Below are positions 1-11,337 of a DNA stretch of 64,000 nt, in pieces. The DNA is taken from the NCBI GenBank assembly GCA_015680685.1, contig MNCI01011448.1:62001-126000 (forward strand). The letters are read 5' to 3'. The stretch's first letter is position 1. Each line of letters opens with the position of its first letter. This DNA comes from Gnetum montanum (taxonomy: Eukaryota > Streptophyta > Gnetopsida > Gnetales > Gnetaceae). Both the position numbers and the translations under genes were made by a program. The notes beneath the pieces were generated by a model that made no database searches, had not been told where the DNA came from, and saw only the letters and a program-made list of their open reading frames with translations.

Positions 1-2544
1 GACACACTCCACATAGATATATATTATATAAATCAAACTTAATAATTATAATTTAAAATAATTATGATTTTCATTTATATTTATGAAATAATAATTAATT
101 ATAAATTTTAGCCACTATATCAGTCCCTTTAATCTTGTATTGTAATGTTTATCTATTAGTAGTTGAGGATTATAGAACTTAGAAATGAGTAAATAAGGTC
201 AAATCAAAGTTATTGAAAAAAAATAAATTGACATAAAATTTAAAACTAAAAAAGTGCAATGAACCCACTAATAGTGGTTTCCCAACTTAAATAGTTTACA
301 CTAGAAGGGTAGATATCTGCATGCCTTCGAACATGTTACTTAGAAAATATAGTTTAAAGGATAAGTTAATCTTTATAAGGCTTTAGTACAATGCTAGATT
401 TATATCAATGATACCACCATTGATATGGAGATCAATAGAACTATAGAACTTGTTGTAAGAACCAATGACACAACATACATCCCTTAAAATAAAAATAATA
501 TGGGATTTATCACAATGTAATCACCACTAAATTATAGCTTGTAACTATGGAACTCCATTGGGAATCCACGAATGAATCCTAGAAGGCATCCACTTGTAGT
601 AAATGTAGTGCTTATTGTAATAAACCAATCAATAATATTCAAGAAAATGTAGCTATGAAATTCATTTAGGAACCCACAAAAACCCCTAGGGTAAAATATG
701 TAAGGCTCTTCATAATGATGCCCACTAATCCATAGGTTTATAAGATATAATACAAAAGAAAAAATGAAATAAATTTGAAAGATTTTGATTCCTCAAATTA
801 TACACAATGAATGGACCTAACATAAATACAATTTTAGAATCTCAGAGGGTAAAAACACAGATCAAAAAATGAAGTCATGGTTCCAAAGAAAACAAAGAAA
901 GAAAAAATAGAAATAAATAATGAAACCTTTTTCCCAACATGAAAATCTCATATTGCTAAAAGAATGTTCAAATGTAGCACAAAGTAATGCTTGATCATTA
1001 CTAGAGATTACTAATGTAGCTTCTTAAAAGAAGTGGTAGCTAGATAATCAGGGGTAAAACATTTGAAATAAGAAAATAAATTTTCCAATCCTAGATTCAA
1101 ATAAAATCAAATGTTCAATTAAAATACTTTTCTTCATAGAATTTCTTCTTATACATTAAAGTAAATATTAGATTTTTCATTAGCTAGAATAATTATTGAT
1201 GAAGAATCTAGTGAAATTTTATGTTCCTTTATAAGCCTAGATGCATTAAAGTTTTTATGCACATTTAATATTGTAAGTTAGGCTCATTTAGAAGTGTGGT
1301 ATTAATTCTTGAGTCACACATTTTCTATGGTACATCCCTATTAGAGTACCCTTAGTGGCATACCTCTAGTATAAATCCTTGGTGACAAACCCCTATTCAA
1401 TCATACCTTCATCATCATCATCTTCTTCATTATCATTATTGCCCAATTTTTGAATGTCATGTCATACTTCAAAATCATTAAATTTAAATAATCCCTGTAT
1501 GGTTCTTTAGAGAAAACCATCTTAGTTCCTCTTGAAACAAGACTGGAAGGTAAGACTCATGCTATAAAAATACTTATCTATCTTTGATGTAGGACCAACT
1601 TTATGTTACAATCATTTATGTTAGTAGCATTGACATGTTATTTAATATTTTTGGATTTTAAATATTATAGGTGATGAGTGGCGAGGTACCCCTATGCTCA
1701 ACCATATGAATCACTAGTGTTCACCCACAATCTAGTTAAATTTTGTGGATGGGACTAGTTGTGGCATCTAGATCATTATGTATTGATTGCAATTTGTTGT
1801 CTTCCCACTTGGACTAGTGGTAGCTTTGTCAAGTATGATTTAGTCCAAAGTGAGACATATGATAATTGATGTTGTTGTAGCCTTATGCTACTCCTAATGA
1901 TAATAAAGAAATCAATCATTTAATCTAATTAATGATGAAAAGTAAATTCTAAACTACCCTACATGTGATGAGTATCCATTCCTAACCTTCCATACCTGCC
2001 TTGGACTTTGTGCAACTACCATTGGGTTTACCAAGCATATCGTTATTGGGCATACCAAACGATAACATTATTGGGTTACCAAGTAATTACACTTAGGTGT
2101 TCACGATTAGTCGTATTCATTTTACTTAATGAAAAAACCAATAAAGAGTAATAATTGATAAATATTAACTAAGAAAAATAGTAAGCATTTAAGTAATTAA
2201 AATAATAATAAAGCTAAGTGGATGTTGTAATGATGGAAGTAATCTTGATCTCTATTGCCAAACATGTAATATGTCGAAGTACATCACACTCGACTAAGGA
2301 TGTCATACAATCACATAGCATTACACTGTGGGCATGCACTAGAAACAAACTAATAAAACTTCTCTATGTCCATGTCTAAAATCTATTCAAATCTATCAAA
2401 ATCTATATATCAACCATGCATCTAGGTGTTGTATTTATAGGCTAGCATAGAAGGAGCAATATTAGATATCTAACATTGGAGGTTGTGTCTTGATATTGGA
2501 TACCTGATATTTGATACTAGAGCCCTACAAAACATGACTCATCA
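1..2544. repeat. AT-rich tract, probably LTR or flank of older element O
   Basis: This stretch is AT-rich, more so than the rest of the window, and shows no open reading frame of useful length. Its right edge looks like the start of a minus-strand LTR: on the minus strand a purine-rich tract (positions 2545-2556) is followed directly by TGATGAGTCATG. If so, this is the 3' LTR of an old element (O) running leftwards. I could not find its left end because no second LTR copy is in the window. A short stretch near 1405-1440 would read as an acidic Glu/Asp run on the minus strand, but it has no continuing frame. Confidence 0.35.
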
Positions 2545-2556
2545 TACCCCCACGAT
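2545..2556 (-). other. Polypurine tract candidate of element O
   Basis: On the minus strand this reads as a G-rich purine run (CGTGGGGGTA) immediately upstream of a TG dinucleotide, the usual layout of the plus-strand primer next to a 3' LTR. It is only a candidate, because the LTR itself cannot be confirmed by a second copy. Confidence 0.4.
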
Positions 2557-2636
2557 TGCATGAAAACTCATCCTCAAGTTAAAAAAAATGAGAAATAAGT
2601 TCTTTACAAAATATTAGGAAGGTATGGGATTATTGA

Positions 2637-2858
2637 CTAACTTAAATAAACACACAAATTGAATCTTCCATGCCATAGTGGTGTTTTACAAAAATAGACA
2701 AAACACAACAAAACAACAAAATTAGGGAAGCTTATGTCATTTCTAGAGGTGATGGTTCTTCTACTAGTTTCTTTCCTTTGTCATGAGGCTTCTAGAATTT
2801 GTAGCGATTTAGAAGTGCCTACAACTTCTCCTTCTCTGTTCTTGGATCATGCACTATC
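2637..2858 (-). pseudogene. 3' part of an unrecognised coiled-coil pseudogene (element O), split by element A
   Basis: When element A is removed using its CTATC duplication, this segment joins the minus-strand coding-like tract at 20849-22140. In the same frame it stays open except for two TGA codons (consistent with former CGA) and ends at a TAG at 2637-2639. The neighbouring frame is also coding-like here (it contains PHDKGKKLVEEP), so a frameshift near the junction is possible. The product is not recognised. Between its end and the O polypurine tract lie about 80 bases with nothing visible. Confidence 0.4.
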
Positions 2859-4572
2859 TGTAGTGACCAAAAATGTCGGTGGCTAGAAGAACATTGGGGG
2901 TCGGTGGACGCAACAGTTCCAACCCCGTATCCGTAGGAGGGTGGTGTTGGGTGTGTGCGGACATGGGGTGCCTTGAACGGTCTGGTCGATCAGACAAGGA
3001 CTTACATCGGTGTCAATATAGCCTTTTGCAACATAAATAATGCAAAATGTGAGATAATGCTTACGGGTAAATAAAGTAGGGGAGAAACTGTAAAAATGCA
3101 ACAGTAATACGAAATAATGCTTAAAGGTGAATAAAATAAAAAATAATGCAAAGAAATAAGACAACGAATGAGAGATAAAGTAAAGTATGGTTAGAAACAT
3201 GCACTACTCCAAAGCTACAAACTCGTCTGATCAGGGTGGATACAATCAGCTACACAACGTGACAGAGTACAGAAATCTTGAGAGTAACCAAGACGTGCTG
3301 AGAAAAAAGAGCTATGCACTTGGACACGTACTCGCATACAAAAAATGCGGGGCTCTACCAATGTGGTAGAATGGAGATGGGGACCTCCGGCCAAGAGAGA
3401 ATTGCTGTTTACAGCGTTAGATAGATGAATTTGATATTACAATGCTGGAGAGAAGGGAGATCTTTGTTTTAGAATTTCAAAGTTCCCACCACTTGGATGT
3501 TGTTTGCTTCAAGAAAGATGCAAACTCTTTTGCAATTGCCAACTTTAAAAATTGTGGACTTTTCCAAATTACGGGTACCTCTAAAAATTGCCAACCTATT
3601 ATATGCTGTTTGTTGGGATATTTATAGGGCTGAAGGTAAGCGGAAAGGGGCAGTTTTTGAATGCTACATGCCACAGGCTTTCCTTGTATTACTAGCACCA
3701 CTCGAGTCATCTATGATTGTTGGGCCTACAAGACCATTGCTATGTGAACTTGCCATGCAATAACTACGATCCTCCCACACCATAATCGCATCATCAGCAT
3801 CTGGGGACGTGTGCCAACGGTCTGATTAGGTGGAGTGCATTGATGTCATGCAACCACCTCTTTGCCTTGTTGTGCTTTGTGACGTAGCTCGCTTAGCGTA
3901 GCGTAACACGTTGTCGTGCGTCCTGCTATATGTCACATGCTTGCTATGCTATGCTACGTAGCATAGCAACTTGCCTTGGTTGCGAGAGCTTTGCTGATTT
4001 ACAAACCATTCTCCTATGATGCAAGTTTTGCAAAGTTTGTTAACTTCACCTTTTGAACTACCTTCTATCTCTTATGTAGGATTGCTACGCCTTGCTGCAC
4101 CATGTAGCTCAGTGTAGCGTAGTAGCAGACATGGTCCGCTGCTTCCTAACAGATAGGGACATTACTACAGAACCCAAAATTAGGCTAGGGAAGTGGGTAG
4201 TGAAGTCGTTTCCATGCTACGCTATGTGACATTGCGTAGCATAGCACTTCGTTTCACCATCATCTTCTAAAGCTTGCTACGCTACATAGCGTAGCAGGCT
4301 TTGTGACTTAGAAAACTTGCCGAACTATTTCTTGCACATCTAGGATGCCATCGCCAATTCTACACATTGTTTCTAAGCAGGTTGTCAGCTATTTAGGCTA
4401 CTTTGGTCGGCGGGCAGAATGGTACAGGACTTGTCCATGCTCAAAGTAGAAAATTTTCTGAACTGGTCGACTTGGACTCAGAATGTTCTTCTCCTGATGA
4501 ATTGCCATAGTGCTGTGCGGACTGCAAGAGCTTGGTGAAGCAAGGATGACCCCACATTCTTAGGGTGTTTCA
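2859..4572 (-). repeat. 3' LTR of element A
   Basis: In element orientation it starts TGAAACACCC next to the polypurine tract and ends ...CTACA at 2859. It matches 19119-20843 along its length. It contains a TATA-like CCCTATAAATA (minus strand, near 3622-3632), the likely start region of the sense transcript, and several hairpins made of GCTATGCTA/TAGCATAGC, for example the perfect 11-base arms at 3941-3951 and 3959-3969, and another at about 4271-4299. Short open frames inside it are not genes. Confidence 0.93.
3941..3969. repeat. GCTAYGCTA hairpin in A 3' LTR
   Basis: Perfect inverted repeat with 11-base arms (TTGCTATGCTA and TAGCATAGCAA) around a 7-base centre. The corresponding hairpin in the right LTR of element D (59103-59132) has a C/T difference in one arm matched by G/A in the other, so pairing is kept although the sequence differs. 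Confidence 0.8.
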
Positions 4573-4587
4573 TTAACCCCTCTTTGT
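4573..4587 (-). other. Polypurine tract of element A
   Basis: On the minus strand this reads ACAAAGAGGGGTTAA immediately before the LTR start TGAAACACCC. It is the expected plus-strand primer for reverse transcription. Element D has the related tract ACAAAGAGGAACCAA just before 58489. Confidence 0.8.
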
Positions 4588-5883
4588 CGACATCTGGAGA
4601 AGAGGCTCGATGGATGTTGGCAAAGAATACGAAACACCACAACAGGCGAAATGCTAAGGTTATCACTTGATGAGTGCTGAGACAGCTCTTGGCGATGCTT
4701 GAGAGTGTTGCATTGGTTTTGCGATGGTTAAGGTAGAGAGAAAAGATGATGTGTAGCCGAGTCCCTCATTGGAGTGCTCTGAGGGGCTCATTTACATTTT
4801 CATCTTTGGCTGGCAATGTTCTTCAACCTACTGTAGGTAAGTGTCCCCTTTGCAGGATGAGTTACGTTACATCCATGGAGGTTTCTGACTTGCCTACTGC
4901 AGCCTTCCACATGGTGAGCTATGTTACGTGTGTGCTAGAATTTTCACTCTGAAGTAGCTGAGCTAGTCGAGGCACTCACTTCACGACACCGTAACATTTG
5001 CTGCTATAGCAAGATGCGCTTGCGGGGACAAGGTCTTGCTAGTTACTGGCATTGTTGTTACTCTTGGGCATCGTTGCTGGTGTGAGATGCCCAAAGAAGG
5101 AAGGCCAGCAGCGGTCTTGGCATCACCGGCGTGGGGGAGATGGTCTCTAAGGTATCGGAAGCTGTTGTGGGCGCGGATGCACTAGAATCCCCACCAAAGG
5201 AATGCATGCTTAGTTCAGCTATGGGATCAGCTACCACATAGTTGAACATTGTGCAAGCCGAAACCTTGGTGGGGAACTGAAGAGTAACAATATTGTGGCT
5301 AGGCCACAATACTGTCAGCACCTTAGAAGTGGGAACAAGTCTAGGAACTATCATCAGGTTGGTGGGTTGTGGCGAAGGTAGGTTCAAAGGGCCTGTGTGA
5401 CATCATACGACATCTTTGAAGGGTCAGCATGACGCTGAGGATGGCGGTGTGTATGTCCCAAACCATGTTTTCCTTTTGTTGAGAATTGCGTCCTGGAGCT
5501 GTGACGTCCCACCCACGCACTGGTATCATGCCCCTCCATTCAACATGTATCTGGTGGTGGTGCATGTTGAAGGTGCGACGCGAACCTAATTTAAGGTCTC
5601 GGTAGACCGTGTGCTGGTTTAAGGTCCAAACAGACTGCTATGCTGGTTTAAGGTCCCAGTAGTCTATACATGCCAGTTGTACATCGTAGTGGACGTGCAA
5701 TGCCAGCTTATAGTCATAGTGGACTAACAGTTTCAGTTTTACGTTGTGGCGGATGGTTGCTGCTAGTTTAATGTCGTGGTAGATGCTGCTCGGTGCTGCT
5801 AGTTTATTGTCATTGTGGACGCTACCTAGTGCGATTTCCAGTTTATTGTCGTAGCGGACGGTTCTTGTTGTTGCCATTACACT
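4588..5883 (-). other. 3' non-coding region of element A with hairpin and repeat array
   Basis: This region lies between the integrase stop and the polypurine tract and has no convincing gene. It matches 57232-58473 of element D. It holds a hairpin at 5288-5314 and, at about 5590-5880, seven or eight imperfect copies of a short motif whose element-sense core is CC(T/A)(T/A)AAACTAGCA-like. The translated open frames here are by-products of the repeats. Confidence 0.75.
5288..5314 (-). other. Conserved 27-nt hairpin in the 3' region
   Basis: In element orientation the arms are CAGTATTGTGGC and GCCACAATATTG around CTA: twelve pairs with one G-T wobble position. The same 27 bases are found without any change in element D at 57771-57797, although the flanking sequence differs by about a tenth. 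Its role is unknown; a 3'-end, dimerisation or packaging signal are possibilities. Confidence 0.75.
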
Positions 5884-8800
5884 TTAGACATAGTATGGCT
5901 TGAGGTACATGTGGTTCACCGGGTTGGCGAACTCGTTGCCATCCATGTCTGCTAGTTTGAAGGCTTCATTCCAGAAGGCTTTAGCAACCACGTAAGGACC
6001 TTCCCAGTTGGCTGAGAACTTACTTATGTGCTCAAGGATGGCCTTGAGGATGAGGTCTCCCTTCTGCACTGGGCATCAATGCAGGTCTGCATGGTGCTTC
6101 TGATATTGTTTATTCTGATAGTGCTCGATTCATCTTAGCGTCTACATGCATTCCTCCTCCACCGAGTCGAGATCGATGGTCCGTGATTCGTTATTCTGGG
6201 CTTCACTTACGGCGTCGGACAGGATCATCCAAAGTGAGGGTACCTACAACTCAAGAGGCAATATAGCTTCAGATCCGTAAACAAGACTATAAGGGATCTT
6301 ACTCGTTGTTGTTCTGCAATTCATTCGGTAGGCCCAGAGGACATAGAGTATTTGCTCATGCCACCGCCTTTTGCTGTTGTTAAGCATCCGCTTTAGTAAG
6401 TTGATGATGGACTTATTTGTAGCCTTTGCCTGCCCATTTGCCTATGGATAATAAGGGGAAGAAAATGATTGTTTAGTGCCTAGATTGCTACAAAAGGTTT
6501 GGGTTTCCATACTACTGAACTGTGGTCCATTTTCGATCACAATAATCATCAGGAGTCCAAACCTAGTTACGATGTTATCGAGGATGAAATGGAAGACTTG
6601 CTGAGACATCATTTTCCTCAGGGGAATAGCTTCCACCCACTTAGTAAAATACTCTGTGGCAGTGATAATAAAGCTATGCCCTATGGAGGACTTAGGCATG
6701 ATAGGCCCTATGAGGTCTAGTCCCCATCGTTGGAAGGTCCACATAATTTGGGTTGGGTGTAGGTCTGTAGGTGCTATGTATATGAGGTTTGCATATCTCT
6801 AGCATGTGTCACATGTCTTGAATTTCGACAAGTAGTGACACTCCATGTAGGGCCAATAGTACCCTAGGCGTCTGATTTTCGCAACCATAGCCCTGGGTGC
6901 TATGTGTCCACCGCACAGCCCTTCATGAACCTCATTAACTCCCTTTTATGCCTACTTACCACCCACGCATGCCAACAATATCCCATCATAGGATCATCGG
7001 CATAGGACGTCATTTCCCATGAGCACATATTGCCGAGCGCGTTTGTAGATTACATCTCTTTGAGTCGATGTCAATCCACCTCGGGCTTCACCATGCTGTA
7101 AATAAGCTTTAATGTTATTGTACCACTCTAGGGTGTCCGTAGCATTGACAGAGGCCACATGTTCCTCCTGAGTGATAGGCTTCATGCATTCTATGATCGC
7201 AGTTGGCAGGTTTTCCAAGGAATGCGATGGGATGTTTAACATGAGGGTAGCTAAGGTGTCTGCTACAGTGTTCTCGTTCTGCGGCATGTGTTGCACATTA
7301 GTGGTCACAAATTGCTTTAGTAAGATTTTTGTTAGGTCGAAGTAGGGTTGCAGGTGCGTAGCCTTGCAGGCATAGACTTCAATGATTTGATTCACGACTA
7401 GTTGTGAATCTCTCCAGATTGCTAGGTGTTGTACATGTAGCGCATGGGTAGTTAAGAGGCCTTTGAGTAGCCCCTCGTATTCTGCCACATTATTAGTGCA
7501 AGGGAACACAAAAAAATAAGTAGATGGGTACATTTCCCTAGAGGGGAATGTGATCATAGCAGCGGTGCTACCTCCTTGCATGGTTGAGGCACTGTTGAAG
7601 TGTAAGGTTGCCTTGAAATGTGATGGGACAATGGCAACATTGCTAACATATTTATCTAGGAACTCGGGATCTACGATTGCCTGGTTGTCGATTGGCAAGG
7701 CTGCAAGTTGGGTTGCTATGGCTTGGCCCTTTGTCGACGATTGACTTACATAGCATAGGTCGAACTTCGCAGTTATTGCTTTCCATCGGGCTATCCTGCT
7801 ACTTTCGTACAGGTTGCCGATGATAGCCCAGAGTATGTTGCTTTTGCAAATGGTGTTGGTTGTGCTGCGGAATAGGTAATGCCATCACTTTTTTAGTGTG
7901 AACACTAAGGCTAGGAAGTTCCTCTCCACCTTGTTGTATTTTTCCTTGTATGCTATTAGTGCATGGCTCAAGTAATACACTAGTATCTCAGAACCGTCAT
8001 CCTGCTTCTAACATAGTAGTGCTGCTATGGATGCATTGGAGGTGGCAAGGTATATGAAGAAAGGTTGGTTCCTTTGTGGTGGGTGCATCGTTGGGAGGTG
8101 CGAGAGCTCCTTCTTCAGGTTGTCGAAGGCTTTTTGACACTGGGCTGTCCACTTGAAGTCAACCCCCTTCTTTAGAAAATGTTGCATGGGGTGTAACTTG
8201 TCAGTCAACCTTGCTATAAACCTTCAAAAGAATTGCACTCTACCTTGTAAATTGCGTAACTCCTTAAGGTTTGTGGGAGGTGCTAGGTTGATGATGGCCT
8301 TAACTTTGTCTAGGTCCACCTGTATTCCGGCCTTTGATACTACAAACCCTAACATGCGTCCGGTCTTTACCCTGAAGACACACTTCTTAGGATTAAGATG
8401 TAAATCATGCCTTTGACAGCACTTTAGGACTAACTCTAGATCACGTGGGTGGTGGGCTGCCTCTTTGGACTTAACTACTATATCATCCATGTAATTGTTT
8501 AACGTTTCTAAGATGTAGTCGCTGAAAATGTAGGTCATGGCTCGCTAGTAGGTTGCTCCAGCATTCTTGAGCCCAAAAGGCATCATGGTGTAGCAGAAGG
8601 TTCCCCATGGAGTCATGAAGGTTGTCGACAGTTGGTGCTCTGGGTTGATGCAGATTTGGTTATATCTAAAGAAGCCATTCATGAAGGATAACAAAGCATG
8701 ACCAGCTGTGGTATTGATGAGTTGATCGATGCTTGGGAGTGGGAAGTTGTCTTTGATTGTTGTCTTGTTTAAGTCTCAAAATTCTATACAGATTCATATC

Positions 8801-9354
8801 CCTCCTGTTTTCTTCCAAACCACAACGATGTTGGACACCCACTCTAAATAGTCGACCACGCGGATGAACCTTGCTCGGTATAACTTAGTGATTTCGTCTC
8901 TCACAGCTAGTGTGATTTCTGGCTTAATCTTATACATCTTTTGCTTGACTGCCCTTATGTGTGGGTCTAGGATGATGTTGTGCTGAATCAAGCATGGATC
9001 CAGACCTGGCATGTCGTCGTATGACTATGCGAAGACATCGATGTGATCCTACAAAGTTTTGACTATGCCCTCATGCATTTGTATGTCTAGGAGGGAGCTA
9101 AGTCTTAATGTCTTTACCTTCCTTCTTTACGTGGTCATGGGTATCTTGACAAGAGGATCCTCGGTTACATCCCTGACCTCTAAATCTAGGGCATAGACAA
9201 GGTGTCTGGGCCAATCCGGGGGTGCTTCTAAGGTTGCTATAGTATTAATCGTAGTCGACCCCCAGTCAATCATGTCGGGGTTCAACTGTCTCGCGAGCTT
9301 GCCTTGTGGCCCTACTAACAATAGAGGCATGTGAAGGGCATGATGGGTTTCCAT
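5884..9354 (-). pseudogene. pol: pol of element A: RT, RNase H, second RNase H, integrase (decayed)
   Basis: Read 9354 to 5884. An N-terminal part (GPQGKLARQLNPDMIDW) is followed by reverse transcriptase at about 9010-8220, with the catalytic YMDDIVVKSK near 8480. Then come the usual RNase H (YYLSHALIAY, near 7950), a second archaeal-type RNase H (7700-7190, AEYEGLLKGL) and an integrase with the HHCC zinc motif (GLCGGHIAP...YYWPYM...CDTC, about 6950-6800) and a core (GLDLIGPI). The C-terminus is WEGPYVVAKAF...GNEF...YLKPYYV without a chromodomain. Dual RNase H is a Tat-lineage trait. Many in-frame stops, mostly TAG, break it. The second catalytic Asp of integrase is Glu (IENGPQF), and the second RNase H has FNSA and RDSQ where FDGA and GDSQ are expected. 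It is certainly inactive. It begins 5.6 kb after the protease stop, beyond the antisense gene. Confidence 0.9.
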
Positions 9355-10095
9355 CTCTTGCTTGTCTTGCCATCATAAGATGAGAGTCTAGGTAATGGTT
9401 ATCAGAGATTGTGTGAAACGTAAATCTGCAAAGCAACACCGAGATGCGACTTGCTAAGTAAGGCGATGTAAAGATTGAGAGTTTGCTAGTTTAAGGTTAT
9501 GGTAGACCACGAAGGAACAAGAGTCTAGAATTGTTAAAGATATGTAAATTGTTGATGTGAAGTGCGAAGTTGTATAACCGTTGATATGCGAATGTCAAAC
9601 TGCTAGTTTAGTGTCATCTCGGACTACCATATTGTGACATGCAAAATCTTGATATGTAAAATAATGGTAAAAAGAATGAAATTGTGAGTACAATTGGTAT
9701 TGAACTACCAGTGCAGGAATGAAGACATGAAACTATTAGGAAATATGCTACCACCTATGTTGGATCGTATGAGGTAACTGCTGATGCAAGGGTGTAGTTA
9801 GTTTAATGTCACTACAGATTGCGAACATTACAGGTCGAAATTACTATTTTTTGGGTCCTAAGGAGCGCAACTATGCTAGGCTTGTTAGTTTAAGGTCTTT
9901 TCAAACCTTTAATCAAAAAAAAAAATATTATTATATTATTTTTTATTTTTGGGAAGGTGAGTAATTGGCTTGAAGCATGTCAAGGTTTAAATGCTAATAG
10001 TGTCATGATGCTATGGTGAGCATGCTACGCTGCACGTTGTGCTCCGCATTAATCGGAAAGAGAGAGAGAAAGTTTTCTCATTTTGCCACTACTTC
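9355..10095 (-). repeat. Spacer with four short GACCTTAAACTAGC-type repeats (element A)
   Basis: This is a non-coding spacer between pol and the antisense gene promoter. On the element's sense strand it contains four spaced copies of a motif like GACCTTAAACTAGC, near 9487, 9600, 9797 and 9885 (seen on the plus strand as GCTAGTTTAAGGTC). Element D has the same four at 53239-53645 and element B six at 33718-34085. The pol-side edge (about 9360-9380) is where a 3' splice site for the sense transcript would be expected: D has ATGGCAG followed by GTCAAG, while A has the decayed ATGGCAAGAC. Confidence 0.65.
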
Positions 10096-10106
10096 CATAA
10101 ATAGGG
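10096..10106 (+). promoter_or_regulatory. TATA-like box of the antisense gene (element A)
   Basis: CATAAATAGGG lies about 150 bp upstream of the ATG at 10256. Boxes of the same form are found at the same place before the antisense gene in D (53038-53049, CCATAAATAGGG on the minus strand) and B (33512-33524, CTATAAATAGGGG on the minus strand). This conservation suggests that the antisense gene has its own core promoter rather than depending on the LTR. Confidence 0.65.
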
Positions 10107-10887
10107 ATTGAACCTTGGTAATTTTAACATTTTCACCGTAAAAGCACAGAATCCTCATTGTAGCACTCAAAAAATTTCAGAGCGCGGTGCAATTATGTTA
10201 ATCGATTAGTGAGGCAAATTTCTAAAGTGAAGGTTGTAAATTTGCAAGCAGGGCCATGGCTCCTAAAACTCAGTTGGTGCTTGTGAAGGTCAGGGAGGCA
10301 AAAAGGACCCTAAGGCATGGGCCAAAAGTGTGCATTCCAGTGCGGGAGAGCACACCATTGACTCAGTGAGTTTTCATATCTCCTTTACCCTTTTCATCTT
10401 GCACCTTCTGTCGCTTTCTACTTTGGTTTTGTGTCTCATTTGTTTTGCTATTTGTATTTTCTACGGCTGTGTTATTTGAGCTTTTATGTTGCCATGGCCT
10501 CTTTTTCTTTTGGTCATGGCTGTTGTGGAAGGATCTCGTTGTGATTGCATGCAAGGTTGTTACTACCACCGAGGTTGTCGTGACTGCAGGGCCAGGGCCC
10601 TTTAAGTTGCTTGACCTTGGCATGCTGTGATGTAAAACCCTTGGGAGGGTTTGGTTATGTGTGATGTATCATCATGGTGCGTGTTTTTGTTTGAGTATGT
10701 TGTTAGTTATTTTGCTGCTATGCTAAGCTACTTGCATGTTCTTGCTACGCTAGGCTTTTGCATCTTTGCTATGCTATGGTGGACAAGGGGTTATGCTATG
10801 CTACATTTGTGGTCTGCTAAGTGCTGCTATGTTGCACATGCATTGCATTCAAATTTGATGTTAATATTTGCTGGTTGCATTGTGCAG

Positions 10888-11337
10888 GGTAGGGCCAAGG
10901 TCTAGGCTGATCGTTTTGGACCTTGAAGGGGTCCTATGTCATGTGGGCAGACCTATGGCCAACATTCCTCCTCCTTCAATATGTTTGGGAGAGCAAGCTG
11001 TTTGGTTCAGGGATGCGGCACGAGACTTCTTGCAATTCCTTCTTAACCATTTTAGTCTCATGGTTTGGTCCTCCTTAGACGAGGCGCAAGAATCTGGCAT
11101 AATAGAGGCCATATTGCCAGGGACAAATCAGGGCATCCTAAGATACCTTTTCGATGACGCACCCATAAGCAGGCCAGGAGGAGGGTCTAACCAACACTCA
11201 ACACGGTTGAGGTGTTTAGCCTGGATCTGGGATATGCCAGAATACTAGTGTTATCACCCGTACAACACATTGTATCTTGCGTGCCACACAGCAACGTACT
11301 TTCAGAAACCACAGGGGACTGTCTATTGTGTTGGCGG
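10888..11337 (+). pseudogene. Exon 2 of the antisense gene: FCP1/SCP-like (NIF) domain
   Basis: This exon has 450 bases, exactly as in element D. The translation contains RLIVLDLEGVLCHVG, then about 35 residues later WFRDAARDFLQFLLNH and FSLMVWSSL. That order resembles the phosphatase motif I region and the R-x-x-x-x-FL...VVWTS segment of FCP1/SCP-type C-terminal-domain phosphatases of the HAD superfamily. The family needs Asp-x-Asp-x-(Thr/Val); here it is Asp-Leu-Glu-Gly-Val, and D has the same Asp-x-Glu, so catalysis is doubtful even in the ancestor. One TAG near the end of the exon breaks this copy. The similarity is judged by eye and needs a profile search. Confidence 0.55.

Noticed and set aside
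2883-3200. Hydrophobic ORFs inside LTRs (also near 19110-19469, 43164-43385 and 59874-60113)
   Set aside because: They recur only because the LTRs are repeats, are read through the A/T-rich LTR end in sense orientation, and have no start, length or domain support. Membrane-like appearance comes from the T-rich base composition.
10868-11248. FCP1-like ORF as a free-standing host gene
   Set aside because: It is one exon of the antisense gene and occurs at the same place inside A, B and D.
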